Assembly: GCA_009741485.1 (NCBI GenBank)
Contig: CM019228.1
Span: 9,438,696-9,502,695 of the forward strand
Direction: 5' to 3'
DNA length: 64,000 nt
Source: Malurus cyaneus samueli
Taxonomy: Eukaryota; Chordata; Aves; Passeriformes; Maluridae
In this document: one piece after another, positions 49,406 through 61,500 of the stretch
Position numbering within the stretch: the first letter of the stretch is position 1
Layout of the letters: each line of letters opens with the position of its first letter
Position numbers and translations under genes: made by a program
Notes under the pieces: generated by a model
Told to the model about the DNA's origin: nothing
Database searches by the model: none
Seen by the model: the letters and a program-made list of their open reading frames with translations, nothing else

Positions 49406-52400
49406 TATTCAAGTGCAAACACAATTTAACAGAATAGAAGGAAAAACAATTAACGGATTACCAGTATAGCTGCCTTATAGCCTCATACCTCAAATTCACA
49501 TATCTTCATATAGCTCACACAGACACAACTTTGAGAGCACACACAATATGAGTGCACATATTTATATCTCAAAGCTGGGAAAGAGATTCTGTAGCAGCAA
49601 ATAATCAGCAGATACAGCTGAGTGGGACTCTTACAGAAAGATTTCTTTTAAGAATTCCTAACTCAATATAAAGCCTTTTGTCCAGTGGTAGTTTTGCTTA
49701 CACAAATTGGATTTTTCAGTGCTGGTGGCTGAGTGAGGACCTGCATTAGTGCAAAGGTTTAAATGTTACATCATGTTGACAGAGGTAAATGTTGAAGCTG
49801 TGGTCGTGGCAGCTGTGGTAGAACAACAGGTCACCACTGAGGAGATATCATTTATCACTCAGTCCCCACCTCATCAAAGGTTTTACAAAGAAGATTAGAG
49901 TTCTAAGCTTGCTTTCTTCACCACATTTAAAGAAAATTTAAAATCTCATTTTCCAAGACAGGGAGTATAGGGTCTACATGTACAAAATGCCGGCTTATTT
50001 ATTCATGGTTCTTGTGTAATGAAAAATGTGTATGTGCAGACCAGTTCAGATGGCACACATTTTCTTCACAATGAGAGAGGAAATGTGGGAATTGTATGAG
50101 ATTAAACGCTATCTGGATTTTTTCTCCCAGAGCTTTCCAGACAGCAGTATAGCTTTGACTTCTCTGAAAAAAAANTCTTCCTTATATAACTTATTCCTGA
50201 ATTTGTGGCTTTTCCTTGAGATTGATCAATGCCTCTTCAACTGATTTATCATAGTTAGATTCCTGCAGAACAGGTAAATAAAGTACCCTTTATCACAGAT
50301 TATTAACTAAGGCATAGAAATCAAAACCAGGTGAAATGACTAAATCCTTCTTTGCTTTCTTCTTTTTTCTCGTTAATATCTGACCAGCTTACAGATGTGG
50401 AGGTTAATATTTCAAAAATATTAGTAATAATATAAAAAAGCTTGATTATTTGTTTTCAGTTTCTCCAGGTGGAGATGAATGAAAGGATTGGCTTCCTCCA
50501 AGCAAGGTTTTTACTTTCAAAACATAGAAATAGTTTGGGGTGCTATTTAACACAGCCACCATGCAGCAGCCATTTCCAATTCTGTATGCAGAGCTTCACA
50601 AAAATATAGGAAAAAGACCTTTTGAATTTGGGGATTACAAATTCAAGGTGTTGCATGCTCAGTAAAATGTCAGTTATTGCCATGTGGGACACATAGAGCA
50701 CCTCAGAGGATGATTTAGGATTTGACAGCTAACACTGGGATCTCTGCTAAGGAGTCTGACAGATATTTTACTGCATGAGTGGTTGGAAGGAATAATGCAC
50801 AGAAAATGGGTGTGTCTGTTTCTCCAGGGGTTTGGCACCAAAGCAGGAATGAAACAGCAGTGGGAAGGACAACAGAGATGTTAATTTGAAAGAAAGCAGT
50901 GAGATAAATTGACTCTCCAGGTGTTTAAGGGAGCGGAGAATAAAAGCATTCCCCTTACAGTGGGAGGCAGAAAGAGCAAAGGGTGTTTTTGGAGAGAGAT
51001 CTGCTCAAAGAGGGGGAGTCTGGAAACTGCAGCCAGTGAAGGGCTACTTGAGGACATCTGGAATGGTGGTGGATGCTGATAAGGAGACACAGAGATGTAA
51101 TTAGATACCTGTTGATGTTAAATGTATTAAATTCCATATGACATTTAAAAGAAGAATGGCAAAGTGATACTGTAGGCTTAGAAATTCACAAGACTTGACA
51201 GTTATGCCACTAGCACAGCATGGGCAGAAAAGAGGCTTTCTTCATAGTTTGTTCAAATCTACCTGATTTTCTAAACCACTATTTTTGTAAGCACCTAATG
51301 TAAAAAATATTTAGTATCTTCTACTTGATAGTTGTTTTGTTTTTTTTTTAACAGCTGAAAGAACAAAGCTTATCTTTTCAACAGTGATTAATGTATTGGC
51401 TTCATTATCTGGGTAGTTGTCTTGAAACCTCTTTAAAAATCTGCTTTTCTCTGGAGAAACTTTAATTTTCAGAAATACTAAGTAGCAGGTTTCTTTAGGA
51501 TGTCTCATTCAGGCCAGCATACATGGCATCTTCTCTGGAAGGGGGAGAACAATGCACTATTGAATTGGCAAGTTTTTACAGCATTCTTTTTATCCCTACA
51601 GTAAAGCATGAAGAGGTGTCAAAAGGTGCCCATAAACAAAGAGGAGGTTAAGGAGGCTGAACATTATTTTAAACCTGGTTGTGTCTTGCAGTTTGCTGCC
51701 AGAAGAACTGCAGAGTGTGCTTGCCATTCATTAAAGACCACGAGAGTGTAACAACAAGGAAGCAGAGGCCCAGAAGGCAGGGAAAGGGCACAAAACCAGT
51801 TCTGGAGCACATGATGTGCTGTACAAACTCAGCTCTCTCCATGCAAAGCACTTGGCATGCAAATGTCAGGGAGCATTTTCTGACACGAGAGCAGTGCAGG
51901 CCATAGAAACCTTGAAGCACTTTTAGTACATCCCAATGCAATGCAAGGGCACTTCCCTGGCAGAATGAGACTGGAATGAAATGAGAAAAATCCAAATTCA
52001 ATATAATTTACTCTTACTTTAATGCATAAAAATATTTCATAAATTTGAGTTACAAATTTACACCTGTACATTGTATTAAATTTGGATTTTTACTGAGAAT
52101 AAGGAGATCTCACTGTATGTTCTGAGCAACACCAGCATTTGCCACAAAATGGTTACCACAGGATGTTGGTTACAGCTTTCTATCTTGTTTTAGCTACCCT
52201 GAAAGCTCTTCCATTAAAAGCAAATCCATCTCCTGTGCCAATATGAGGCAGAAGATCACAGGAGTACATGAAGAAGCAGCTTGATCTTTACATGATACCC
52301 CACTGAGACTTGAGGTGGAAGAGACTGTTTCTTCTGTAACTCTTAAAACCACCCAACTTATTCCTGACCAGCTCTAGGACTTGTCTTCAGGCCTGTTAAA

Positions 52401-53471
52401 GGTGACTGTATAAGGCTTGACATTAAAATAAGAACACAGGGACAATGATGGACAGTTTTATGACTGTGTAACAAAAATATATTACAGATTAAATATTTCC
52501 AGCAATGTTTTGGGGCTATTTCTGACTGACTCTTCTGGGCATATACATTGGATATATTTACTCTGGACATTTTAGTCCTTTTCACATAAAACTTGAATAA
52601 TAAATTCAGCCCACACACAGTCTGAAGTTTGATTCTAAAGCTTTTCTTACTTACAGCATAAAGTTGATATAAAATGTAAACACTTCTAATATATTTGTAA
52701 AATAGGAATGTATACAGAACACTGCAAAAGCAAAAGCTGGTATTAAAGCCCACAGGCTTGCACATAAAATGTGTTCTCCACATTCATTGTTTTCTGCCCT
52801 CGTTAGTGTCTTCCCAGTTAACGTAATGATCATTATATGTTTAAATGTTTAAAACAGAGCTTTAACTTTTAAATCGTTTTTGGTTGGCTGGTTGGTTTGG
52901 TTTGTTTTTTTTGCAGCAGGCAGGAAGGTTGATATTGTCAGAAATACCAGGCTCTGAAACAAATGAAGTATTTTGGAAAAGACACGGAAAGATTAAGACA
53001 GCTGGGCAGGAGAACTGAAAGAGAACATGATGAAGATGGACAAAACTGATAAGGAGGCGCAGAACCCCTGGGTTGCTTTGACTTTGCCAGCACAGACAGA
53101 CGTGCTCAGCTCTCTGTGCCAGCCCTGCCCTGCCAAGGGCTGCCTGTGAGCACTGAAAGCTCTGTTTCTGCTCTGACAAGGCTGGTCACCCCTCTCGTGG
53201 AGACACAAAGCCATGGCAGAGGCGTTGCTTTCCCCAGGCGCTTGTCTCGTTTACAATGGGGCTGGTTTTTCCACGCTCTGCGTGCCAAGGAAGCTGAATC
53301 ACAGAGGAACACTCGACTGCAGCGTACTGCTTGTCTTGGCTCACTCATGAAGTGAGAAAAACAAACAAATATGAGCAATGTGGTGTAAGAATGTACTGAA
53401 CAGAGCTTTCCTTCTCAAAATAGTGGATGGATGGGTTATTAAAGGGCTGTGTGTGACATGATTCCAGTTAC
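49406..53471. other. AT-rich non-coding DNA with one ambiguous base
   Basis: No gene was recognised. A 141-codon frame on the minus strand (52,358-52,783) is AT-rich with aromatic and lysine-rich content typical of chance frames. A T-rich acceptor-like site on the minus strand near 52,958 leads to a short open segment ending in a lysine/asparagine-rich tail. An N occurs at 50,175. Confidence 0.5.
50175..50175. other. Ambiguous base (N)
   Basis: A single N follows a run of eight or nine A residues. It reflects uncertainty in consensus calling at a homopolymer, not a sized gap. Confidence 0.95.
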
Positions 53472-53550
53472 CTGGATAATCCAGCCAGGGATAATAAGGA
53501 TTTGGCTGTACATCCACACCAGCAGGATACTGCTGAGTGTAGAACTGGCC
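53472..53550 (-). other. Exon-like segment, 79 nt
   Basis: On the minus strand the segment follows an acceptor ending CACCTTCAACAG and ends at CCAG|GTAACT. It is open in one frame with phases 0 and 1, and encodes a tyrosine-, proline- and glutamine-rich peptide that I cannot assign. The composition is more protein-like than most frames here. It is too short for a firm call. Confidence 0.2.
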
Positions 53551-54224
53551 CTGTTGAAGGTGACAGCCATGAGTTTCCTTTTCTACTGGTTTAATGAGGG
53601 AATTTTTCACCCCTTTCCTGCTGTCCCAGTAACATGCATCCTAAACTGGTGGGAGGCAGCCCTTCCTGCCAACGTGCTGCCAAATCCTCAGCTTTGCAAT
53701 GGAAGCCTCAGTGCAGCCCAGCTATGCACATACTAGAAAGGTTTAGAACATCAGTCTTCAGGACTGTCAAAGCAGCACTGCAGAATTTAGACAGAACATT
53801 TAAAAACGGCAGTCTTCTCAAAAGAGTTTTATTTTTATTGTAATGTGTAATTCTCCTCCTGTATCTCTATTCAGAGGGAAATGGTAAAGGCTGCGTGTTG
53901 CAGAGCACTTACATCAGTGAGATTTGTGTCAGCACATGGAGAGAGGAGAATGATGATAGCATAGGGAAAAGGGACAGTAAAGACAATCAGAAAGTGTGTC
54001 AGAACAGGCACTGATTGCACTGGAAAATCCACAGGGGCCAAACAAAACAGAGAAAAGATGAAGGGTACAAATCTATAGTAAAATGGAAGCATTTGTTGGG
54101 ATTTTATTATTTCCTTTCATACCCAAGTTTGTCATCCAGAATCTGATGAACAATGAAGAAGCCTTGATTTCAATGCCCAGCAAAGGGAATTGGTTCACGA
54201 GTCCAATAAAGTAAAGCTCTTTCT
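53551..54224. other. Non-coding DNA
   Basis: No gene or named repeat. It leads into a CR1 tail. Confidence 0.5.
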
Positions 54225-54273
54225 CATTATTCGCTTTAAAGGTCCCTTCCAACCCAAAACATCCTATGATTCA
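54225..54273 (+). mobile_element. CR1 LINE, extreme 3' end
   Basis: TTTAAAGGTCCCTTCCAACC followed by CAAAACATCCTATGATTCAT matches the last few dozen bases of an avian CR1, including the start of the terminal ATTC-type repeat. The copy is severely 5'-truncated. Orientation is plus. Confidence 0.82.
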
Positions 54274-54850
54274 TTCAGAATTACACTGAGTGGTGCATTC
54301 CCCAAAGAGCCATTTTTAATGTGGAAGTTGTGGAGGCTGTGAAGTGACAAAAATGCCAGGCAAACTCAGAGTTATTAATCAGACATGCATTTGTTCCCAA
54401 AAGCTTCTCTTTTATTGCTGTTCTTTCTGTTAAAGGTTTCCTGCCTTGCTTGCCAGACTCTGTGAAGGGTGGCCACTATGTACAGAAAAACTGGGGAAAT
54501 ATGGATGGATCCTGATTTGAAAATTCACCCAGATACCTTTCTGAGGGTTCTGACTGCTGTACAGGTCTATCCTCCAGAATTGCTGCAGTTGTAAGGTGAG
54601 AGGAGCCCAGTTTTTGTGTGATGAGGGTGGGGAGAGCTGACACCTGTGTGTGAAATCCCTGCACTGAAAAGGTACCAGATAAAGTTATTTAGGATCTCAT
54701 TAAATGAAGATTAATTTTTTATAGAGCACTTGAATTCTTCAAGGGAAAAATGTTATAACAACCATTGGCCTATTAATCAGTATAATTTGATTATTATGTC
54801 ATTGTTAATTTATTTACTGCCTCCGTGCAAGTGACATCTGTCATAAGTTG
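54274..54850. other. Non-coding DNA
   Basis: No gene. A short acceptor/donor pair (about 54,563-54,594, plus strand) encloses 31 nt and is considered chance. Confidence 0.5.
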
Positions 54851-54992
54851 TTAGGACACTCGAAGAGGAACAGTAACTGGTATTCTGAAGAGGGGGTTTG
54901 TTCCCAATTGTTGCATCCAGGAGATACTCAGGTTTTGTAATTTCTCACTGGTCCAGGAATTCTGCCGATACATTTGCTTTGCTTCAGCAACA
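54851..54992 (-). other. Exon-like open segment ending in a stop codon
   Basis: On the minus strand a strong pyrimidine-rich acceptor (TTGTTGTTTTCTTTTCAG) opens a frame that runs about 47 codons to TAA at 54,851-54,853. That layout suits a terminal coding exon. An internal CCA|GTGAGA could alternatively act as a donor after 44 nt. The predicted C-terminal peptide is mixed and protein-like but unassigned. No clear AATAAA closely follows on that strand. It lies 1.3 kb 5' of the segment at 53,472-53,550 on the same strand. Confidence 0.2.
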
Positions 54993-55140
54993 CTGAAAAG
55001 AAAACAACAACTCCTTCTCAAAATCTTGTACTTCTGGAAGATATTGTCAGGCGAGGAAGGACATAAGGAAGGGAAGAGAGTCCATTTACAGCGCTTTCCT
55101 CTGTGCAGTGCCACCAGGTATCTCTGACCAAAATGGCAAC

Positions 55141-55157
55141 GGTGCCACCTGGTGTTT
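55141..55157 (-). promoter_or_regulatory. Candidate CTCF-type motif
   Basis: On the minus strand ACACCAGGTGGCACC matches the CCASYAGRKGGC core of the CTCF consensus at all but about one position. A weaker related motif, GCCACCAGGT, lies 30 bases away near 55,109-55,119 on the plus strand. The motif match is seen; binding is inferred. Confidence 0.3.
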
Positions 55158-55834
55158 TGTCTTCTCCTCACAGTTGTTCTCTTGGCTGCGGGACCGAGGG
55201 AAATCTCTCAGAGGCGGCAGTTTATTCTGCATTATACTGAGCGTTATCATGCCTTCAAAAGCAAAGGTTTAGTACCCAGCATTTCCAGATCAGACTATCT
55301 GTATGTCCGGATGTTTTATAATATTCCTCTAAAAAAACCTACAGTGTAACAAGCATCTTTCTCAGTATAGATACATCGATTTCCATATCTAAACAGCATT
55401 GTTTCCATCTGCTCTTCATTTTATCTCTCCTTTATAAAAAATAGCCCAAACACAGGATAGTTGTAAGATTTTAGACAATTCTTTTTTTTTATCAATTCTT
55501 TTTATTTTAATTCAGTTATTTTATTTTTGCATGAAGTTTATTCTGTAGTTACTTCATGATTATGGATTAATTCTTGCCTTATTAACATCAGCATTCAAAA
55601 GCAAACATTAGATGCATTTCCAAGGTTTCCAGCTGAAGGTACATTTTACATTTTCCCCTGATTACCTCATCATGTTTGTTACCACGCTGCAGGGAAGGCA
55701 GTAGAATGACACCCCTGAACTCACAGACAGTGATAAATACGTGATATTTGTGAGCCTGTCTGGGTTCAAATGTGTATGTCCTGGTGGGTCACAATTGCTG
55801 GATGATGGAATTGGTGACCCAGTGACCTTCCTAG
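55158..55834. other. Non-coding DNA
   Basis: Contains a plus-strand frame (55,152-55,349) preceded by a pyrimidine-rich acceptor-like tract, with no recognised product. The remainder is AT-rich and featureless. Confidence 0.4.
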
Positions 55835-55947
55835 CTCATGATTTTAATGAGCTGCTTCCCTGCCTGTCAAAGCTTCCAGAGGGCCCATTGGGCAGAAATG
55901 CTGTTGATCCTTCAGCCACAAAAAGGGGAAGCTGGCTCAAGGGCTAG
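55835..55947 (+). other. Exon-like segment, 113 nt
   Basis: The acceptor-like GTGACCTTCCTAG precedes the segment and a full consensus donor TAG|GTGAGT follows. Two frames are open across it, one of them meeting a stop exactly at the donor. No product is recognised. Probability of being a real exon is low to moderate. Confidence 0.17.
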
Positions 55948-56088
55948 GTGAGTACAGTGAGCACTGTTGTGTAATCTGTTACTGATTATTTGCCTTATTT
56001 TTTCCCCCACCCCCCATTATCAAGAGATATTTGTTTCTCAGGGGAAAGGGCCAAGAATATAGATTTATTTGACTTACAGACATTAAAG
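55948..56088. other. Non-coding DNA
   Basis: AT-rich with a C-rich run near 56,005-56,015. Nothing else was recognised. Confidence 0.5.
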
Positions 56089-56118
56089 TTTAAGAACTTA
56101 CTTAAGTAAGTTCTTAAA
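56089..56118. repeat. Perfect 30-bp palindrome
   Basis: The sequence reads identically on both strands over 30 bases, centred on CTTAAG at about 56,101-56,106, with arms of the form TTTAAGAACTTACTT. There is no spacer, so it could form a hairpin or cruciform, or bind a dimeric protein at any of its nested palindromic cores. A perfect inverted repeat of this length is very unlikely by chance in 64 kb. No transposon ends or target duplications were recognised around it. Confidence 0.95.
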
Positions 56119-57267
56119 GTTCTGTTGTGCTCCCACTTTTCTCATGCTGTATGTAGCAGTGATAAGTCAGCATTTTTATGTGTAACAAAGTCATATTTTC
56201 CCTGCCCATGCTTTTCTTTTCCTCCATCTCAAAATCCAGTGAAAAACTTCCCTCCAAAAACTGGGTAGGCCTGATCTGCTGCTCAGAGGAATCAGTGGTA
56301 CTGCTTCTGCCAGATGAGCACTATCAGCTCTCTTTCTGATCTCTGAGACCTCAATTCCATCATTTTCTTTGATTTCTTTTAACTTCCTTGCAGCCTTTCA
56401 TGAGTTTTGAGACCCCTAGTTCTGCTGCTCTTCTGGGAGCATTTCACTGGGTCAAGTTTCATGCTCAGGACCGTTGTGTTACCCTGTGGTCAACAAAAAG
56501 AAATCTTAATTTAGCAGCTTGGGAGCTCCTGGTTGAACTGTGGTTATAGAGGGTGGAGTTTTCGTCTTGGTATGGAACTGCAGGGAGAGTTTGTGAAATT
56601 TCACCACATATAAAAAGTGGAAACCCAGGGGCTTGTCCTCAGCTGGAGGGCACGAGCCACCCTGCCAAAATCCAAACTTTCTACCAGCTAAGGAGGCAAC
56701 CTAATGTGTCTGCCTGCATGTAAGATGAGATGATTGTGCCAAATGTAATTAGCTAATGTCTGAGCAGCTCTGTGAGCTCCCAGAGCAGGATGCCAGTGTA
56801 AATGCTAGGAGTCTCTAATGGTTTTGTATCTTATGTACACTTTTGTTTGATGATGGCTCTTCTCTCTCCTTTTGCCACTGGTAGTAAGGTGTTTCTCCTC
56901 TAATAAGAAAGCAGATTGAGTTTTCTTTTTCTTCTCCAGCATCAGCAGAATGAAAAAAATTCTGCTTCTTTTACTTTGAGGTGGCAAAAAGCTCCTCTGG
57001 AGCAAAAGAGCACCTTTCCTTTTCCTGCTTCTTGACAAACTAAGTTTCCTCAGGCAAGATCCTTAGCTCTACTCAAGCCTTTATCTGCGAATTTAAAGGA
57101 CTGAAACAGAACCCTAAAAGGCCCTTAAGCAGATAAAAGAGGATTTGGGCTCTTTAAACTTCTGAGAGTTTTTTCCTACAGGTATCCTGGATTCTCCCAG
57201 ATACTTCCATGAACAATTTCAGTCTTAGACTCTCAATTTCAGCAGACTCTCATAAGGGAGGTTCAAA
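56119..57267. other. Non-coding DNA, no gene recognised
   Basis: Contains a T-rich acceptor-like site on the minus strand near 56,895 leading to short open frames, without further support. Otherwise unique-looking sequence. Confidence 0.5.
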
Positions 57268-57380
57268 GTAACCCATTTAACATCTGGAGTTGCACCAAGA
57301 GGCCAAGCAACTTGTTAAAGGTCACCAGAGCGTGTGGTGGAGCTGCTCAGATCAGTGCTCTGCCCACTCACCCTTCTCTT
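57268..57380 (-). mobile_element. MIR-like ancient SINE fragment
   Basis: The plus strand reads like the complement of the MIR core and its 3' side: CCCATTTAACATCTGG, then AAGAGGCCAAGCAACTTGTT, AAAGGTCACC, and finally a GTGCTCTGCCCACT block. The order and spacing fit MIR. Divergence is high, as expected for an element family that was active early in amniote or mammalian-lineage history and leaves a few copies in birds. The call rests on remembered consensus. Confidence 0.6.
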
Positions 57381-58468
57381 CTGCTTTGCAGTGGTTCTAA
57401 AATTTTCACCTCTGTTCTCTTTTCCTGGGCAAAATTTCACCATGATGGAAAAGAAGCCAAACATCCTATTATATCAACAGTAGTCTCACTGCATTTTATA
57501 TTGGACATAAAAAGCTGCATCTTAGAAACAGGGATTATACAATAAACATCTCTTTCTTGGAGATAGACTGTCTTATTGTAAAGAAATGTCATTGTAGGGG
57601 TATTCAGAAACTGGGGTGCATCTCCCTAACTGGAATTTCAGATTTATGTATCACCACTCTGTTCTGCTGTCTTGTAAATTAATGTACCACACCAGCACAT
57701 TAAAGAGATGAAATTACTTTCAGCCTGGCACACCAATAACAACAATTCTTTCTGCTAAGTTTCAATAAATATCATTGTTGTAGCTTTGCAGAAGATAAAA
57801 ACTCAGGCTGGTAAACCCCAGGATATTTATGATCAGCTCCAGCTCCTGTTAAGGTCACTGGAAAGATTCTTATTGACCCTGATGAATGTTGCTGAGTGTA
57901 AAATCAGAATAGATTATTAGTACAAGAGCCATGGCTGATCTCGTAACCAGCATTTTGATCTGGTAACTGAGTCTGTGCAGCACAAACCTACACACAGAAT
58001 ACATTTCTCAGTAGGAAAAATGACCCACCACAACCAGAAAGTCTTCAAAGACAGACAAAGATGTGCTCAAATGCAGCTGGGGAGAGTTCTCAGGTGTCCC
58101 AGTCTTAATTGCCTTGATTTTAAATCATGAACAGCTGGTCACAATGAGCTGGGTACCAGAGCCTGAAACACCCTGAAATCCCCTGTTACTTGTATTCTTT
58201 CTAATCATCTGTCACTGAACATCAAAATGGGATGTTGGATGTATTTTGATCTACCTGATGTGGTAGAAGTCAGATCCTTGATTATTCTGCAGTCAAGAAG
58301 GGCAATAAGGGGTGTATTCCAACAGAAGGGGGAAACCTCATTCTTGCACAAAGCACAGCAACCTTGAAACTCTTCCTGTCAGAATGCACCTCCCAAAGGA
58401 GCTGGAATGCTCCAGCTACACAAACCTTCTGCAGGCTTTGGGCTGATGGCAGCCCCCCACAATAGCAT
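57381..58468. other. Non-coding DNA
   Basis: No gene or named repeat was recognised. Confidence 0.5.
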
Positions 58469-58509
58469 GTGGTGTCAGTCCTGATTTTTAGTGGTGTCAG
58501 TCCTGATTA
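58469..58509 (+). repeat. 22-bp tandem duplication
   Basis: GTGGTGTCAGTCCTGATT occurs twice in direct succession with a 22-base period. This is a minor local slippage product. Confidence 0.85.
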
Positions 58510-61500
58510 ACAATGTTCAAGATTCTGATTTTCTATTGTTGATCCAGACATCTGCAGTGCACTTCACAGGGGCAAGAGTAGACCCTGAAGTAGAGAAGGC
58601 TGAAAACAAATCCTATTCTCCTTGTTGATATCTTTCCCTTTCCCCCGCCCTGGCAAACAGTTGTTTCTTTCCCAGATGATTTACATGGCTTTTTATTAGG
58701 GTGGCTGTATTTTAATACATTACATTGTGAATTACACCCAACTATCATATGACAGATTTGGTCATTGTGCTATAAATTGCAGTGGATTTTTAATAGAACC
58801 CATGGTGGCTGACAACTCCAGCAGCTAATTAATTTCTAGGGCCTGGTTACTGTAACAGTCTTCAAAGCGTTGTCTTGCACACAGAGTTCATTGGAACATT
58901 TCTCAGAATATTCCAGCAAATCTTGCCTTTCAAGGGCTGCTGGTGCTTGCTTATGGCTCTTCAAACCATGCTTACAGGGTAGGGCAGGTTGCAGTAAGGA
59001 AAATACATATATTCTGTAATGAAAATTTTGCATTAAAAGTGTGGAGGGAAGACTGCAATGTCCAGCTGTCCCCATTTGTTCTAGAAAAAGAGGAAGAGCT
59101 GTGACACACATAATCTAAGTGGCTGACAGAAAAATCACAGAAAAACAAGCTTTTGCTCCTGTAAAAAAATAAACTTGATTACTGTAGGCTTATAAAAAGA
59201 ATCCAGGGCATGAGCAAGGGCTGAAAGTTGTTCAGCTCTTTTAAAAGCCCTCTATAATTTCCACAAGAGGGTTACCAGATTTTCTCACATGTGGAGAGTA
59301 AAAGGAAAATATTGAAATTATTAAACAAAACAACCATTTAGCATGGGAGCTGTGTGGGGATGAGCAGTGGGCAATCAGACTCCTCAGTCATGGACAAGGA
59401 GCGGTTAATCTTCCTCTACAACTGGAGCTTCTATAGCTAAAGGGGACCAAAAGCCCCTCACCTTCACAGAAATCCACAAGTTCCCAAACCTTCTGAGCAG
59501 CCCTCCCAAGACCTTTTACCCTGTGACAACAGTGCACTAGGATTTGTGACAGCCATGGGGCATAGCATGGTAATTCTGTCCCAAAACAGAACATTTTAGG
59601 ATATTATTAATCAGTCTGATGTGCTGGCGTCTGTACTGCAGCTTATCTTGTTATCACAGGACAAAAGTGAACACTGAATTTATGCATTTCAACTTTTCTT
59701 TTTAAAATTGTGATAAATGTAGTGTATAAATCAGGAAAAAATAATTAGGTCCTCTTATGTTAACACGCAGGTTATTTCTTGGAGGGTTCCTACCCCACAA
59801 ACAGTGTCTCACTTGCTTTTTCCTCATTAAATGATCTCTGATGTAACAATTACCTGAGTCCCAGGCCGTGTTCACCAGTGCACCCAAGGCCACTGCAATT
59901 ACATTGAAATAAAGCTGGAATGGGGTTGAGCAGTCAGATGCGAATTTGATTATGGTTCTAATTACTGTATTTGGGAATCCTTAATGAAAGAAGAGTACAT
60001 GTGTATATGTGTGAGACAAGGAAATATGGTTCCTTTGGGATACTACACAATGGGAAAGTGCTAGGTGCATTAAATATTTATAGAGCAATTAGTATTCAGC
60101 TCACCCCACAAGTTCAGAGCTGAGTCCAGATCCAAACTTTCCCTAATGGGTGTATTTAACCTTTTGTTCAAGACTTTTCCTGCTCCTAACATAACTGGCC
60201 TGGTCCAGCCACAGAACCACATGTACAGTGTTTGCCTGTTGCTCGTGTTGTGTGAAACTGGAGCTGACCCAGAGAAGTCCATGAAAAGATTCCAGTGGGA
60301 ATTCATTAAATTAATTGTCTGTGTCAAGCACCTTTATTAATATCATATAAAATAATATTAAATAATCCCACAATATTTCCATAAGCACTCGAATTTATGA
60401 AAACATTCAAAAGAGGAATCTTGTATTACTTGCTGCTACAAATTAGTTTGTCATTTCTTTAATACTGTAAATACCACTCAAGCTGGCAAAATTGTTCAAA
60501 TTCTTAAACTAAGAGGCTTGTTATAAACGTTTTCACGATTTCATGGAAAATAAATGCTCAGTAATATTTCCAAAAGGCATTATGCACAGTACTACATTGC
60601 ACAGCCATGTCTGAAATGAATTCTCATAGCAGCAAATCTGAAAAATTAGGTGTCCAGTTTAAAAGAAACATAAATGAGAAGGTATCTCCTATTAAATCCC
60701 TTTGTAGTAGCTCTCCACAGGGATTATGAAGGAAATTTGGCTGAGCTGAGCTTTGGTGCTCTATTTTCAGAGTATTAAAGTGAGGCAAGATAAAATCCTG
60801 CCCTTTCAGTGCTGCAGCAGACTGTCTTGCCAGTCACAAGGAGAAAAGCTTCCAAGAACATGAACTGGTTTGCAGGGAAATGGAGCATTGAGATGAAACC
60901 AGGGCTCCTCCCAGCACAGCACAGGTCACCCACAGCACTGAGCAGATGCCCAACACTGTCTGAGCTGCTGGAACAGATCCTCTAATGTTGATATCTGACT
61001 AAATCAGACAGGTCAGAAGCCAGAAGGCAGAATGGAAAGGGACAGATCATGGAAAACACCCAAAGACATCTTCTCATGTGTTTGAGCTCTTGTAGGATTC
61101 ATTGATTTCAAATGTGATAGCACTTCAGAAGGTTATTAGTGAATGAAAAAGCAATCTCAAACCATGAGGGAAACTTTCAGTTTTGTCTGAACATTTCTCT
61201 GGTTGCATATTTATTTGCCATGAATAATTTACCGAAGTTAACAGCTCATCCCAAATCTTTGGTGTTTCCAAAGCCACAGCCTTCAGCTGTGGCCCCAATG
61301 AAAAATGGGAATCTGCAGCTGCAAGGATGAGATTGCAAAGTTTGGTTTAAAGTAATAAAGGCATTTCTCTCACAACACCTGTTACAGCATCAGTGCACAG
61401 AGCCAAGCCTCACAACCATTGCTGTCTCAGTAACCCTCACGGAAATAGCAAAACCAATCCTGATCCATAATTTTTAAGGAAGGGAATGTGCATCTTTCCA

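Noticed and set aside
52358..52783. 141-codon minus-strand frame
   Set aside because: AT-rich with tyrosine-, lysine- and leucine-heavy content and no supporting signals. A chance frame is likelier.
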